Translations under genes and position numbers: made by a program
Source of the DNA: Deltaproteobacteria bacterium
Lineage (GTDB): Bacteria > Myxococcota_C > UBA6777
DNA length: 64,000 bases
Assembly: GCA_002731275.1 (NCBI GenBank)
Contig: PCBK01000146.1
Span: 1 to 64,000 of the forward strand
Reading direction: 5' to 3'
In this document: piece after piece, positions 1-7,441 of the stretch
Position numbering within the stretch: the stretch's first letter is position 1
Layout of the letters: each line of letters begins with the position of its first letter
The notes under the pieces: model-generated
The model's input: the letters and a program-made list of their open reading frames with translations, nothing else
What the model was told of the DNA's origin: nothing
Databases searched by the model: none

Positions 1-195
1 GAGTTCGTTGACTTTTTCGGAAACAAGTTCTTCGGAGATCGTCACCACGATTTGTTTGGCAACTTCGGCAAAGAGCATCCTCAAAACGGAATCTATCTTT
101 AAAAGCAGGGTGTTGTGTTCTTCATTGATGAGGCATTTGGAAGAAAGGAGTTGACCGATTTGTTCGATGGCTTCAGCATATTGTTCAACAGACAT
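1..195 (-). CDS. Partial hypothetical protein (N-terminal 65 residues)
   Basis: The reading frame begins at an ATG at 195 and runs off the left edge of the window, so the C-terminus is missing. An AAGGA Shine-Dalgarno sequence lies 7 bases upstream of the start, which supports real translation. The visible residues are acidic and leucine/valine rich, with heptad-like spacing (QIGQLLSS, NTLLLKIDSVLRMLF, EVAKQIVVTI), so a helical, possibly coiled-coil protein is likely. There is no signal peptide or membrane segment. I do not recognise the family. It is transcribed away from the transporter and SOD genes that follow. Confidence 0.6.
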   Translation of the reverse strand, partial: MSVEQYAEAIEQIGQLLSSKCLINEEHNTLLLKIDSVLRMLFAEVAKQIVVTISEELVSEKVNEL

Positions 196-386
196 GATTA
201 CATCCTTGTTTTTTTATAGTTATTTAAGGAATGTTCTCATGTCTCGTTTTTCTTCGCTTGCTTCAGATCAAATCAACACCTTTTGAACGCACCCTGGTGT
301 AAAGAAGAAGGTGACAATTTTCTCGTTTGAGTCTATGATAAGAAGATTGTCTTTTATTTGAAAACCGATCATGGTTGGAGAACGAT

Positions 387-1118
387 ATGAGTTCAGCGTC
401 GTTGGTTTTACTCTCTGCGGCAGTGTCGATTGCATTTGTCCATACGTTGGTGGGTGTTGATCACTACCTTCCGTTTGTTTTGATTGGGAAGGCTCGCAAG
501 TGGGGGCTCAAAAAAACACTTGGTTTGACAGCGCTATGTGGTCTTGGCCATGTGTTGGGGTCGATTTTGCTAGGGGCTGTTGGGATTGGTTTGGGGGTCG
601 CACTGAATCAAATGACTTGGATTGAGAGTATTCGTGGTTCAATTGCGGCGTGGTCATTGATTGGATTTGGCTTGGTGTACGCTTCTTGGCATTTTATACG
701 AACACGTCGGGGGCTAGAGCATTCCCATTTGCATCGTTATGGTGATGGGAGCATGCATACTCATGCTCATCTCCACCATGGCGAGCATAGACATACCGAG
801 GAGGGGGTGGGATCCTCAAGTGATGCTCCAGAGGTCAATTTGACTGGATGGACATTATTTGTGATCTTTGTGTTTGGCCCATGTGAGGCATTGATTCCGT
901 TGCTTATGGCGCCTGCATCTCAATTTCACTGGGGGTTGGTCCTTGCAGTCACGCTGACATTCAGCCTTGTAACAATCGCTACGATGTTGTTTGCTGTTTC
1001 GGCTGTTTCGATGGGGTTTCGTTTCGTCTCCCTCAAAGTGATCGAGAAGCATGCAAACACACTCGCTGGATTGGCGATTGCGATGAGTGGATTGGCGATT
1101 CAGTTACTTGGAATTTGA
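387..1118 (+). CDS. NicO/UreH-like membrane metal transporter
   Basis: A 243-residue inner-membrane protein with about six hydrophobic segments. The first contains H-x5-D-H (HTLVGVDH), and the fourth carries GPCEALIP, a signature I associate with the NicO/UreH/HupE-type nickel-cobalt transporter superfamily. A cytoplasm- or periplasm-facing loop at about residues 115-135 is packed with histidines (HSHLHR, HTHAHLHHGEHRH) and presumably binds divalent metal. I chose the ATG at 387 because GGAG lies 6 bases upstream; a TTG at 375 is in frame but overlaps that SD. The gene ends 12 bases before the superoxide dismutase start, so the two are probably co-transcribed and linked by metal homeostasis. 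The direction and metal of transport are not shown by the sequence. Confidence 0.75.
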   Translation: MSSASLVLLSAAVSIAFVHTLVGVDHYLPFVLIGKARKWGLKKTLGLTALCGLGHVLGSILLGAVGIGLGVALNQMTWIESIRGSIAAWSLIGFGLVYASWHFIRTRRGLEHSHLHRYGDGSMHTHAHLHHGEHRHTEEGVGSSSDAPEVNLTGWTLFVIFVFGPCEALIPLLMAPASQFHWGLVLAVTLTFSLVTIATMLFAVSAVSMGFRFVSLKVIEKHANTLAGLAIAMSGLAIQLLGI

Positions 1119-1130
1119 AAGGAGAAGAGC

Positions 1131-1766
1131 GTGGCGTTTTCACTTCCGGCGTTGCCCTACGCATATGACGCACTTGCACCTGCAATTGATGAAGAGACAA
1201 TGCGTTTGCATCATGGAATTCATCATGCTGGCTATACAAACAAGCTAAACAAGGCGATTATGGGGACGGCTTACGAGGGCCAAAAGGTAGACACTCTCCT
1301 CAAGCAATTGGACTCGTTGCCCGGAAATATACAGGCAGATGTTCAGAATTTCGGTGGAGGATATGCAAATCACTGCCTTTTTTGGCAAATTATGGGTCCT
1401 GATGAAGGGGGAACACCTGACGGTGTGTTTGCTGATGTCATCCACGATCGGTTTGATGGGTTTGATGATTTCAAAAAGGAATTCCAGCGCTTGGCTGCGA
1501 CACTTTTTGGTGCTGGTTGGACGTGGTTGGTCGTTGATCCACAGCTTGAGCTGCAAGTGTACAGTTTGCCGAATCAAGATTCCCCATTAAGCTTGGGAGA
1601 TGTACCGATCTTGTGTGTTGATGTGTGGGAGCATGCATACTACAAGCAGTACGGGCCCAATAGAGCTGAGTACCTATCGAATTGGTGGGACGTTGTGCGA
1701 TGGTCCGAGGTGTCCAGATTGTACGAGTGTGCGAAACGTGATCTCTCCGATCTCGCTGGTGTTTGA
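1131..1766 (+). CDS. sodA: Superoxide dismutase, Mn-type by sequence
   Basis: This 211-residue enzyme dismutates superoxide to oxygen and peroxide, probably in the cytoplasm since no signal peptide is present. All four metal ligands of the Fe/Mn family are visible: H27, H81, D164 and H168 (in DVWEHAYY). Gln149 in the NQDSPL motif, together with the GGGYANHCLFW segment, resembles manganese rather than iron enzymes. The start is a GTG at 1131 preceded by AAAGGAG at a good distance; there is no better ATG. It follows the His-rich metal transporter by 12 bases in the same direction, suggesting a two-gene operon. Metal preference is an inference from conserved residues; cambialistic enzymes exist. 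Confidence 0.95.
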   Translation: MAFSLPALPYAYDALAPAIDEETMRLHHGIHHAGYTNKLNKAIMGTAYEGQKVDTLLKQLDSLPGNIQADVQNFGGGYANHCLFWQIMGPDEGGTPDGVFADVIHDRFDGFDDFKKEFQRLAATLFGAGWTWLVVDPQLELQVYSLPNQDSPLSLGDVPILCVDVWEHAYYKQYGPNRAEYLSNWWDVVRWSEVSRLYECAKRDLSDLAGV

Positions 1767-1854
1767 AGGTATTCTTTTTGTTCCATCATCTTGATTGTAG
1801 TGAGGGTTTGGGTTATCTTGTTTATTGGCAGATGACTTGATACGAGAGGTTGTG

Positions 1855-2436
1855 ATGATGGAAAGAATCCGTTTTCTAGTGTTTTTTTGTGTGTTTACTT
1901 TGCTTTTTGTTGGCTGTGTTGGGACCGAGGTGCCTTCATATGATGCAGGGGTGACGGATAAAGAAGTGAATGAATCGCCGATCAGTGTGGGGCGATGGTA
2001 TGTCAAATCAAAAGGGGTTGAGGAGGATGAGGCAAAGACGTGGTCTTTTGATGTACAGCCTTCTGTTGATGGAAAGAAGTACATTCGTTGCTTTTTTCTT
2101 GAGGCGCTATTGATCAACAAAGACGCGAAGAAGGCATGGACAGTCTCTGTCCGACATAGCAAGCTCCCATTTACGACACTTGGCATCGATGAAAACAACC
2201 GTATCTATTGGAAATATGCTGATTCCCGAAGTAACCTGACCTTCGAACTTGTTGGTGAGTTCCTGACCCCTACAACACTTCAAGGGACGATCACAATTGA
2301 AGATGTCAACGAAGGGGTGAAAGGAAAAGCTGAATTGCAATTTGAAGGCAGTGTTGGAGTCGCTTCACAAGAGGCGGAGGATTCTGTGAAGGCATTTTGT
2401 GCCGAATGTTACAAAGATGAGGCCTGTACGAAGTAG
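1855..2436 (+). CDS. Small predicted lipoprotein, unknown function
   Basis: About 193 residues. The N-terminus (MMERIRFLVFFCVFTLLFVGC) is a lipoprotein signal ending in a lipobox L-F-V-G-C, so the mature protein should be lipidated at Cys21 and exported. AGAGG lies 5 bases before the ATG at 1855; the next ATG at 1858 is equally possible. The mature part is mostly beta-strand-like, with the repeated pattern of a small barrel or lipocalin-like domain (RWYVKS, IYWKYADS, TFELVGEFLTPTTLQGTITI), but I do not recognise a family. Cysteines near the C-terminus (CAECYKDEAC) may form disulfides. It lies between SOD and lpd as an apparent single gene. Confidence 0.7.
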   Translation: MMERIRFLVFFCVFTLLFVGCVGTEVPSYDAGVTDKEVNESPISVGRWYVKSKGVEEDEAKTWSFDVQPSVDGKKYIRCFFLEALLINKDAKKAWTVSVRHSKLPFTTLGIDENNRIYWKYADSRSNLTFELVGEFLTPTTLQGTITIEDVNEGVKGKAELQFEGSVGVASQEAEDSVKAFCAECYKDEACTK

Positions 2437-2565
2437 GTTTCTGGTGTTTGGGAGGGGGATGTATCATTAAAATATGTTTGTCATTTCATCGTGTTTTCAT
2501 TATCTCATTTGTTTGACGTATTGACTTTTTTGTGCAGAGCACAAAATAAAGAGGCATGGATGGTT

Positions 2566-2652
2566 GAGTGCGTGCAAAAATAGCATGCACTCCCAAAGTG
2601 TGATACACCCAATGTATATACATGCTTTTCCCTGAATTCGAATGTTTCAGGG
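2566..2652. promoter_or_regulatory. Two inverted repeats in the lpd leader
   Basis: Two hairpins lie just upstream of lpd. The first is GAGTGCGTGC (2566-2575), 7-base loop, GCATGCACTC (2583-2592), with 9 of 10 positions paired. The second is CCCTGAA (2630-2636), 9-base loop, TTCAGGG (2646-2652), perfectly paired. A palindromic TGTATATACA lies between them. They sit 40-125 bases before the start codon, where an operator or a folded 5' untranslated region would act. No regulator can be assigned. Confidence 0.45.
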
Positions 2653-2690
2653 GGGCTGTTATGATACGCATAGCTCGGAGGTTTGGAGCG

Positions 2691-4091
2691 ATGAGTTCCT
2701 TTGATATGGTTGTTATTGGTGCTGGTCCTGGTGGGTATGTTTGTGCCATTCGTGGCGCACAGCTCGGTTTGAAAGTCGGTCTTGTTGAAAAAGAGCCACG
2801 CTTGGGTGGGACATGTCTGCGTGTTGGTTGTATTCCATCAAAAGCGTTGCTTGAGTCGAGTGAACTTTACTACGAAGCGAGCAATCACTTCGATGTCCAC
2901 GGTATTGGTATCAACGGTGGTGTTGAGTTGAAACTCAATACAATGTTGGAACGGAAGACTAAAATCGTTCATGAATTGACTGACGGCCTCCAGTTGTTGA
3001 TGAAGAAAAACAAGATCACTGTACTCCAGGGGACCGGTTCATTTCTTGGGCCTCAAAAAATTCTTGTGACCGATGCTGAAGGTGGCACACAAGAGGTCGA
3101 AGCAAAGAACATTGTTGTCGCGACAGGTTCTGCTCCGATTGAACTACCTTTTGCCAAGTTCGATGGAGAATATATCGTTAGCTCCACAGAGGCGTTGTCT
3201 TTCCCTGAAGTTCCCAAGAAGATGATCGTTATCGGTGCTGGTGCCGTTGGTCTTGAGCTTGGTAGCGTTTGGTCACGACTCGGTGCAGAGGTTACAGTGG
3301 TTGAATTGTTGCCACGTGTGACACCATTTGCCGACAAGCAGGTCTCGACGGCGCTTCAACGTGCTTTGACCAAGCAAGGTTTGAATATCTTGCTTGAGAC
3401 AAAAATGCTCGACGCGAACGTGAAAGATGGACAGGTTCACATTACCGTTGAGGACAAAAACGGCGAAAAGTCTGAGATCTCAGCTGATAAGTTACTTGTA
3501 TCGGTTGGTCGACGACCGTACACAGGTGGATTGGATGCCGAAAAAATTGGGTTGAAGTTGGAACGTGGAAAGGTTGTTATCGATGATCAATTCCGTTCAA
3601 ATGTTCCTTCCGTGTATGCGATTGGTGATGTGGTCGAAGGACCAATGCTCGCACACAAAGCCGAAGATGAGGGGGCAATTGTCGCTGAAATCATCAGCGG
3701 ACAGGTTGGCCATATCAACCACGATTTGATTCCGAATGTTGTGTACACCAACCCTGAGCTTGCGATGGTCGGAAAGACCGAGCAGCAGTTGAAAGAGGCT
3801 GGTGTTAAATACAAATCTGGTAAATTTATGTTCCGACCAAATGGTCGTGCAAAAGCACTTAATGCTGCGGATGGTTTTATCAAGATTGTCGCGGATAAAG
3901 AGACGGACAAAGTCCTCGGTGTTCATATCGTCGGACCAAGAGCTTCTGAGTTGATCGCTGAGGCTGTTGTTTTGATGGAGTTTGGTGCGAGCACTGAAGA
4001 CATTGTTCGTACATGTCACGCTCACCCAACGCTCTCCGAGGTCATGCGGGAAGCTGCGATGGCTGTCGATAAGAGAGCGATTCACGGTTAA
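2691..4091 (+). CDS. lpd: Dihydrolipoamide dehydrogenase (E3)
   Basis: This 466-residue flavoprotein reoxidises dihydrolipoyl groups of 2-oxo-acid dehydrogenase complexes with NAD+. The N-terminal FAD-binding motif GAGPGG is at residues 10-15, the redox-active disulfide pair Cys42/Cys47 is in GGTCLRVGCIPSK, a second dinucleotide fold (IGAGAVGLELG) is near residue 180 and the catalytic C-terminal motif HAHPTLSE is present. I chose the ATG at 2691 because GGAGG lies 9 bases upstream; the longer in-frame extension from 2622 adds residues not typical of the family. E1 and E2 of the 2-oxoglutarate complex are encoded at 25.6-29.8 kb, so E3 is unlinked and may serve several complexes. Inverted repeats upstream may regulate it. 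Confidence 0.97.
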   Translation: MSSFDMVVIGAGPGGYVCAIRGAQLGLKVGLVEKEPRLGGTCLRVGCIPSKALLESSELYYEASNHFDVHGIGINGGVELKLNTMLERKTKIVHELTDGLQLLMKKNKITVLQGTGSFLGPQKILVTDAEGGTQEVEAKNIVVATGSAPIELPFAKFDGEYIVSSTEALSFPEVPKKMIVIGAGAVGLELGSVWSRLGAEVTVVELLPRVTPFADKQVSTALQRALTKQGLNILLETKMLDANVKDGQVHITVEDKNGEKSEISADKLLVSVGRRPYTGGLDAEKIGLKLERGKVVIDDQFRSNVPSVYAIGDVVEGPMLAHKAEDEGAIVAEIISGQVGHINHDLIPNVVYTNPELAMVGKTEQQLKEAGVKYKSGKFMFRPNGRAKALNAADGFIKIVADKETDKVLGVHIVGPRASELIAEAVVLMEFGASTEDIVRTCHAHPTLSEVMREAAMAVDKRAIHG

Positions 4092-4143
4092 TTATCTCCA
4101 TTTTCCTCGACTCACTTCACGCTTTACTATGGATGAATGAGCC

Positions 4144-5445
4144 ATGCTGACAACCCACCAACTCGTCCGCAATGCCACTTCTTTGCTTTGGCCTTCTTTG
4201 CTCGTTCTTATCTCATGGTACAGTATAGCCGCGTCTATACGGGCGTTTCTTGAGTTTGGATTTCGACTCTATCATCGCCGACGTGTCGCAAGACGCTTAA
4301 GTCAGGTCACTGGACCGATGATGGAGGACGATGCACATACGACACCTATGTTTATTCCGATGATGGAGAGTCGGTTGGAGGGTCTTCAAGATATCATAGA
4401 AGAATCCCTCTTGCTCGGTCGGAAGGCGACTCCTGCGCGCATTGGTCTTTCCTTTTTGGAAGGGTTTTTGTTTGCAGCGCTCTCTGTCGTTGCGTTGATC
4501 GGGGCCAAGCCGGCGCTTGCTAAGCTTGGGGATGTTTGGTGGTTGCATCTCGTTGGTGTTGTGTTCTTTATGTGCTTCATCCTACGTGCACGTCGTCTCT
4601 TGCTTCTTATCCCATTGACATTTCTTGTGTGGTCGAGTTGGGAGATGTTTGCCTTTATCACGTCTTTTGAGAAGACACTTCAGGCAACGTCTCTTTTGGC
4701 CAATGTCGAGGTGCTTGAAAAAAAGCCTGCTGATGGGACATCAAAAGTGAAGGTCAAGATGACTTTCAAAGGGCGATATCCTCAGGAGCTGTGGTTGCCT
4801 GCTAATGACGAACTCTTCTTTAAGGGGAGGGTGTACAGAGTCTCTCCAGAGGTTTTGTTGTTTGGTGGCAAGAACATTGCGACGATAGATCAAGTTTTCT
4901 CCGATGACATGAAGCCGAAAGATGCGATTGTCTTGTTGAAGTCAGAGAGTGTTCCACCTCTCTATCGTTGGAAAGATTACGAAGCCGGTTTTCGAGAGGA
5001 AGTTCGAAAAAAATTCTCGCACTGGCTGTGGAAGCAATTTTTTGAGCTGAGAGAGACCTCTTTGGTGAAAACGAAGTTATTGGAAGCTCCTCGATGTCGG
5101 CCCGTGAAAGTTGGACAAAAGTTTGAGTTGAGATTAAGGCATGTTGGTGGATTGGAATGTCATGCTGTCGATTCTTTTTCGACGAGAGTTGCACCACCAC
5201 CAAAGAAGCCTGGTGACAAACAAGTTGCTCCAAGAAAATCCAATGAACCTTCCTTGCTCAAAGTGAACAAAGATAGCAAGGCGAAAGAGAAGGTTGTCAC
5301 GCCTCGTGTGGTGGTTCCGCCGAAAAATCTGCCTATCAAAAAGCTCAACGATTTGAAGAAACTTCCCCAACCCAAGGCTAAAGATCGATACATCGCTCCT
5401 TATATCCCACCAACGATCCGAACCGAAGATATCCCAGACAAGTAG
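4144..5445 (+). CDS. Membrane protein with Lys/Pro-rich C-terminal tail, unknown
   Basis: A 433-residue protein that I do not recognise. One hydrophobic segment spans about residues 14-34, followed by a basic stretch (RLYHRRRVARRL) and three further hydrophobic segments between about 98 and 178. The middle part (about 190-330) is soluble and mixed alpha/beta. The last 90 residues are a low-complexity tail rich in lysine and proline (PPPKKPGDK, VVVPPKNLPIKK), probably disordered and possibly wall- or nucleic-acid-contacting. It follows lpd by about 50 bases but has only a weak SD, so it may depend on lpd transcription. Its 3' end converges with nadB across a 155-base gap that contains one of the TTATGTAAAC sites. 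Confidence 0.65.
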   Translation: MLTTHQLVRNATSLLWPSLLVLISWYSIAASIRAFLEFGFRLYHRRRVARRLSQVTGPMMEDDAHTTPMFIPMMESRLEGLQDIIEESLLLGRKATPARIGLSFLEGFLFAALSVVALIGAKPALAKLGDVWWLHLVGVVFFMCFILRARRLLLLIPLTFLVWSSWEMFAFITSFEKTLQATSLLANVEVLEKKPADGTSKVKVKMTFKGRYPQELWLPANDELFFKGRVYRVSPEVLLFGGKNIATIDQVFSDDMKPKDAIVLLKSESVPPLYRWKDYEAGFREEVRKKFSHWLWKQFFELRETSLVKTKLLEAPRCRPVKVGQKFELRLRHVGGLECHAVDSFSTRVAPPPKKPGDKQVAPRKSNEPSLLKVNKDSKAKEKVVTPRVVVPPKNLPIKKLNDLKKLPQPKAKDRYIAPYIPPTIRTEDIPDK

Positions 5446-5527
5446 CCGTTTTTTTTTCCTTCTCGATCAGGAGAAAAATGGGCGGAACCGCGCTTTGTTG
5501 TCAAAGGTTTGTTCTGTGTGGAATGTA

Positions 5528-5555
5528 AATCACCTGGATGTATATTATGTAAACT
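5528..5555 (+). other. dif-like site 1 (plus orientation)
   Basis: The XerD-type arm TTATGTAAACT is at 5545-5555, preceded by a 6-base centre TGTATA, the same centre as in Escherichia coli dif. The left arm (AATCACCTGGA) matches known XerC arms poorly, so this may be a half-site. It lies between the convergent ends of two genes. Confidence 0.5.
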
Positions 5556-5600
5556 AAAGAGTTGAACATTAAATGAGAATTCTAATTCATATTAGCCTAG

Positions 5601-7280
5601 TTACGAGTGTGCTTTACGCTTTTTTAGGAGTGGTAGGGTGCTCATTTGTGGGGTTTCCCAGGCTTTGGGGCGTTTTTTTGTTTTTGGTGGGCGATGAGCG
5701 ATCGTTTCAACTTTCCAATTTTGGTCGTCGCTTTCTGGAAAGTCGACTGTAAAGTGCAGGCCACGACTTTCTTTACGTAAGAGAGCGGATTCGACGATGA
5801 TGTCTGCGATTGTGACGATATTTCTGAGCTCGAGAAGATCACTGGAGACGAGTACTCTCCAGTAGTATTCATCGATCTCTTCTTTGAGTAATTGCAATCG
5901 CCGCTTTGCTCTTTGCAACCGTTTGTTTGAGCGTACAATCCCAACGTAGTTCCACATGAGACGACGAACCTCATCCCAGTTGTGTGAGACGACAATGGCT
6001 TCGTCTGAATCAACGGCTGTTCCAGGGTCCCACTGTGGGAGTGTGCCATCAAAGAGGCTGGGAGGGTCAACTTTTATGGATTCAACGACGCGGTGTGCAA
6101 AGACGACGCCCTCAAGCAAGCTGTTTGAGGCGAGTCGATTGGCTCCGTGAAGTCCGCTGCAAGAGACTTCACCGACTGCGTAAAGTCCTGGAATGTCTGT
6201 CCTTCCGTATTCATCGATGACGATCCCCCCACAAGTATAATGTGCGGCTGGAACGACTGGAATAGGTTGCGTTGTCAGGTCGATTCCAAACTGTAGACAG
6301 GTTTGGTAGATGTTTGGAAATCGATCCTTGAGGAACTCTCCGTCGAGATGAGTCATGTCGAGAAATACATTGTCATGTCCTGATTTTTTGATCTCTGCAT
6401 CAATGGCGCGAGCGACAATATCCCGAGGAGCCAATTCCTTGAGAGGGTGGGTACCCTCCATGAAGCGTTCATTTTTGTGGTTTCTGAGTATACCACCTTC
6501 ACCTCGAAGAGCTTCTGAGATCAGGAACGATTTTGCGTGGGGGTGGAAGAGGCACGTTGGGTGAAATTGCATAAACTCCATATTCGCAATTCGAGCACCA
6601 GCTCTGTATGCCATCGCGATACCATCACCTGTGCAAACATCAGGGTTTGAGGTGTAGAGGTAGACTTTTCCAGCGCCACCAGATGCGATGAGGACGGATG
6701 ATGCTTTGACCGAGAAGACTTGTTCTTGCTCTTGATCAAAAACAAATGCACCGATGCAGCGAGGATATTCTGAGAGTGGATCATCCAGAATGAAGTCAAC
6801 GGCCATATGGTATTCATAGAATGTGATGTTTGGGTGAGCATGACATGCTTGGAGGAGGGCTCGTTCAATTTCTTGTCCTGTCATGTCCTTTGCGTGGAGG
6901 ATTCTTCTGTGTGAGTGGCCACCTTCCTTGGTCAGGTCGTATTCGTTGTCATGTCCGTCACGTTTTGAGAATTGAACACCAAGGTCGATAAGTTCGTGTA
7001 TTCGTTCTGGAGCTTCCTCCACACAAAAGGTGACAACATCCTCTCGGCAAAGATTGACACCAGCTTTGTGGGTATCTTTGATGTGGGCTTCAAATGAATC
7101 TGTAAGTGAAAAGACAGATGCGATTCCACCTTGTGCGTAGTAAGTACTTGATTCGTATTCTTGTTTTTTGGAGAGGATGAAGATCTTGTGTGTATCTGCA
7201 AGTTTAAAGGCTGTAAAAAGTCCTGAAACACCTGAACCTACGATTAAAACGTCTGTTTCCTCAACCCTGTCCACCATCAT
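5601..7280 (-). CDS. nadB: L-aspartate oxidase
   Basis: A 559-residue cytoplasmic flavoprotein that oxidises L-aspartate to iminoaspartate, the first step of de novo NAD synthesis. The GSGVSGL dinucleotide motif lies at residues 15-21, followed by AQGGIASVF, the FAD-contacting HRRILHAKDMTG and the family block AAHYTCGGIVIDEYGRTDIPG with GEVSCSGLHGANRLASNSLLEG. The C-terminal helical domain is complete. I chose the ATG at 7280 (MMVDRVEETD) because AGGAAAGAGAG precedes it; an extension to 7346 adds 22 unconserved residues. No nadA or nadC is nearby. A dif-like palindrome, TTTGTTATGTAAACAAA, lies 110 bases upstream. The right-hand neighbour on the same strand ends 160 bases upstream, so separate transcription is likely. 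Confidence 0.95.
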   Translation of the reverse strand: MMVDRVEETDVLIVGSGVSGLFTAFKLADTHKIFILSKKQEYESSTYYAQGGIASVFSLTDSFEAHIKDTHKAGVNLCREDVVTFCVEEAPERIHELIDLGVQFSKRDGHDNEYDLTKEGGHSHRRILHAKDMTGQEIERALLQACHAHPNITFYEYHMAVDFILDDPLSEYPRCIGAFVFDQEQEQVFSVKASSVLIASGGAGKVYLYTSNPDVCTGDGIAMAYRAGARIANMEFMQFHPTCLFHPHAKSFLISEALRGEGGILRNHKNERFMEGTHPLKELAPRDIVARAIDAEIKKSGHDNVFLDMTHLDGEFLKDRFPNIYQTCLQFGIDLTTQPIPVVPAAHYTCGGIVIDEYGRTDIPGLYAVGEVSCSGLHGANRLASNSLLEGVVFAHRVVESIKVDPPSLFDGTLPQWDPGTAVDSDEAIVVSHNWDEVRRLMWNYVGIVRSNKRLQRAKRRLQLLKEEIDEYYWRVLVSSDLLELRNIVTIADIIVESALLRKESRGLHFTVDFPESDDQNWKVETIAHRPPKTKKRPKAWETPQMSTLPLLKKRKAHS

Positions 7281-7376
7281 CTCTCTTTCCTCATGTGATA
7301 CTAGTGAAGTCAGCGAAGGGAGTGATCTTAACGCAAAGTTCGACACTTCACAAGCAGAAAGAAGCTGTTCTTTATA

Positions 7377-7406
7377 TAATCACCTATGATTTGTTATGTA
7401 AACAAA
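7377..7406 (+). other. dif-like site 2 (plus orientation), 17-bp palindrome
   Basis: The XerD-type arm TTATGTAAACA is at 7394-7404, embedded in TTTGTTATGTAAACAAA (7390-7406), an inverted repeat with 6-base arms TTTGTT/AACAAA. The same 17 bases recur in reverse at 12581-12597. The upstream AATCACCT is shared with site 1. It lies 110 bases before nadB, so an operator role is an alternative. Confidence 0.5.
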
Positions 7407-7441
7407 AAGAAACCATCATTCTCCATTGCTCGCATTCTCAT

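Noticed and set aside
5446-5500. Possible terminator after the 4144-5445 gene
   Set aside because: A T9 tract is present, but the nearby stem (TTCTC/GAGAA) is only 5 bp and lies after the T tract, in the wrong order for the plus-strand gene.
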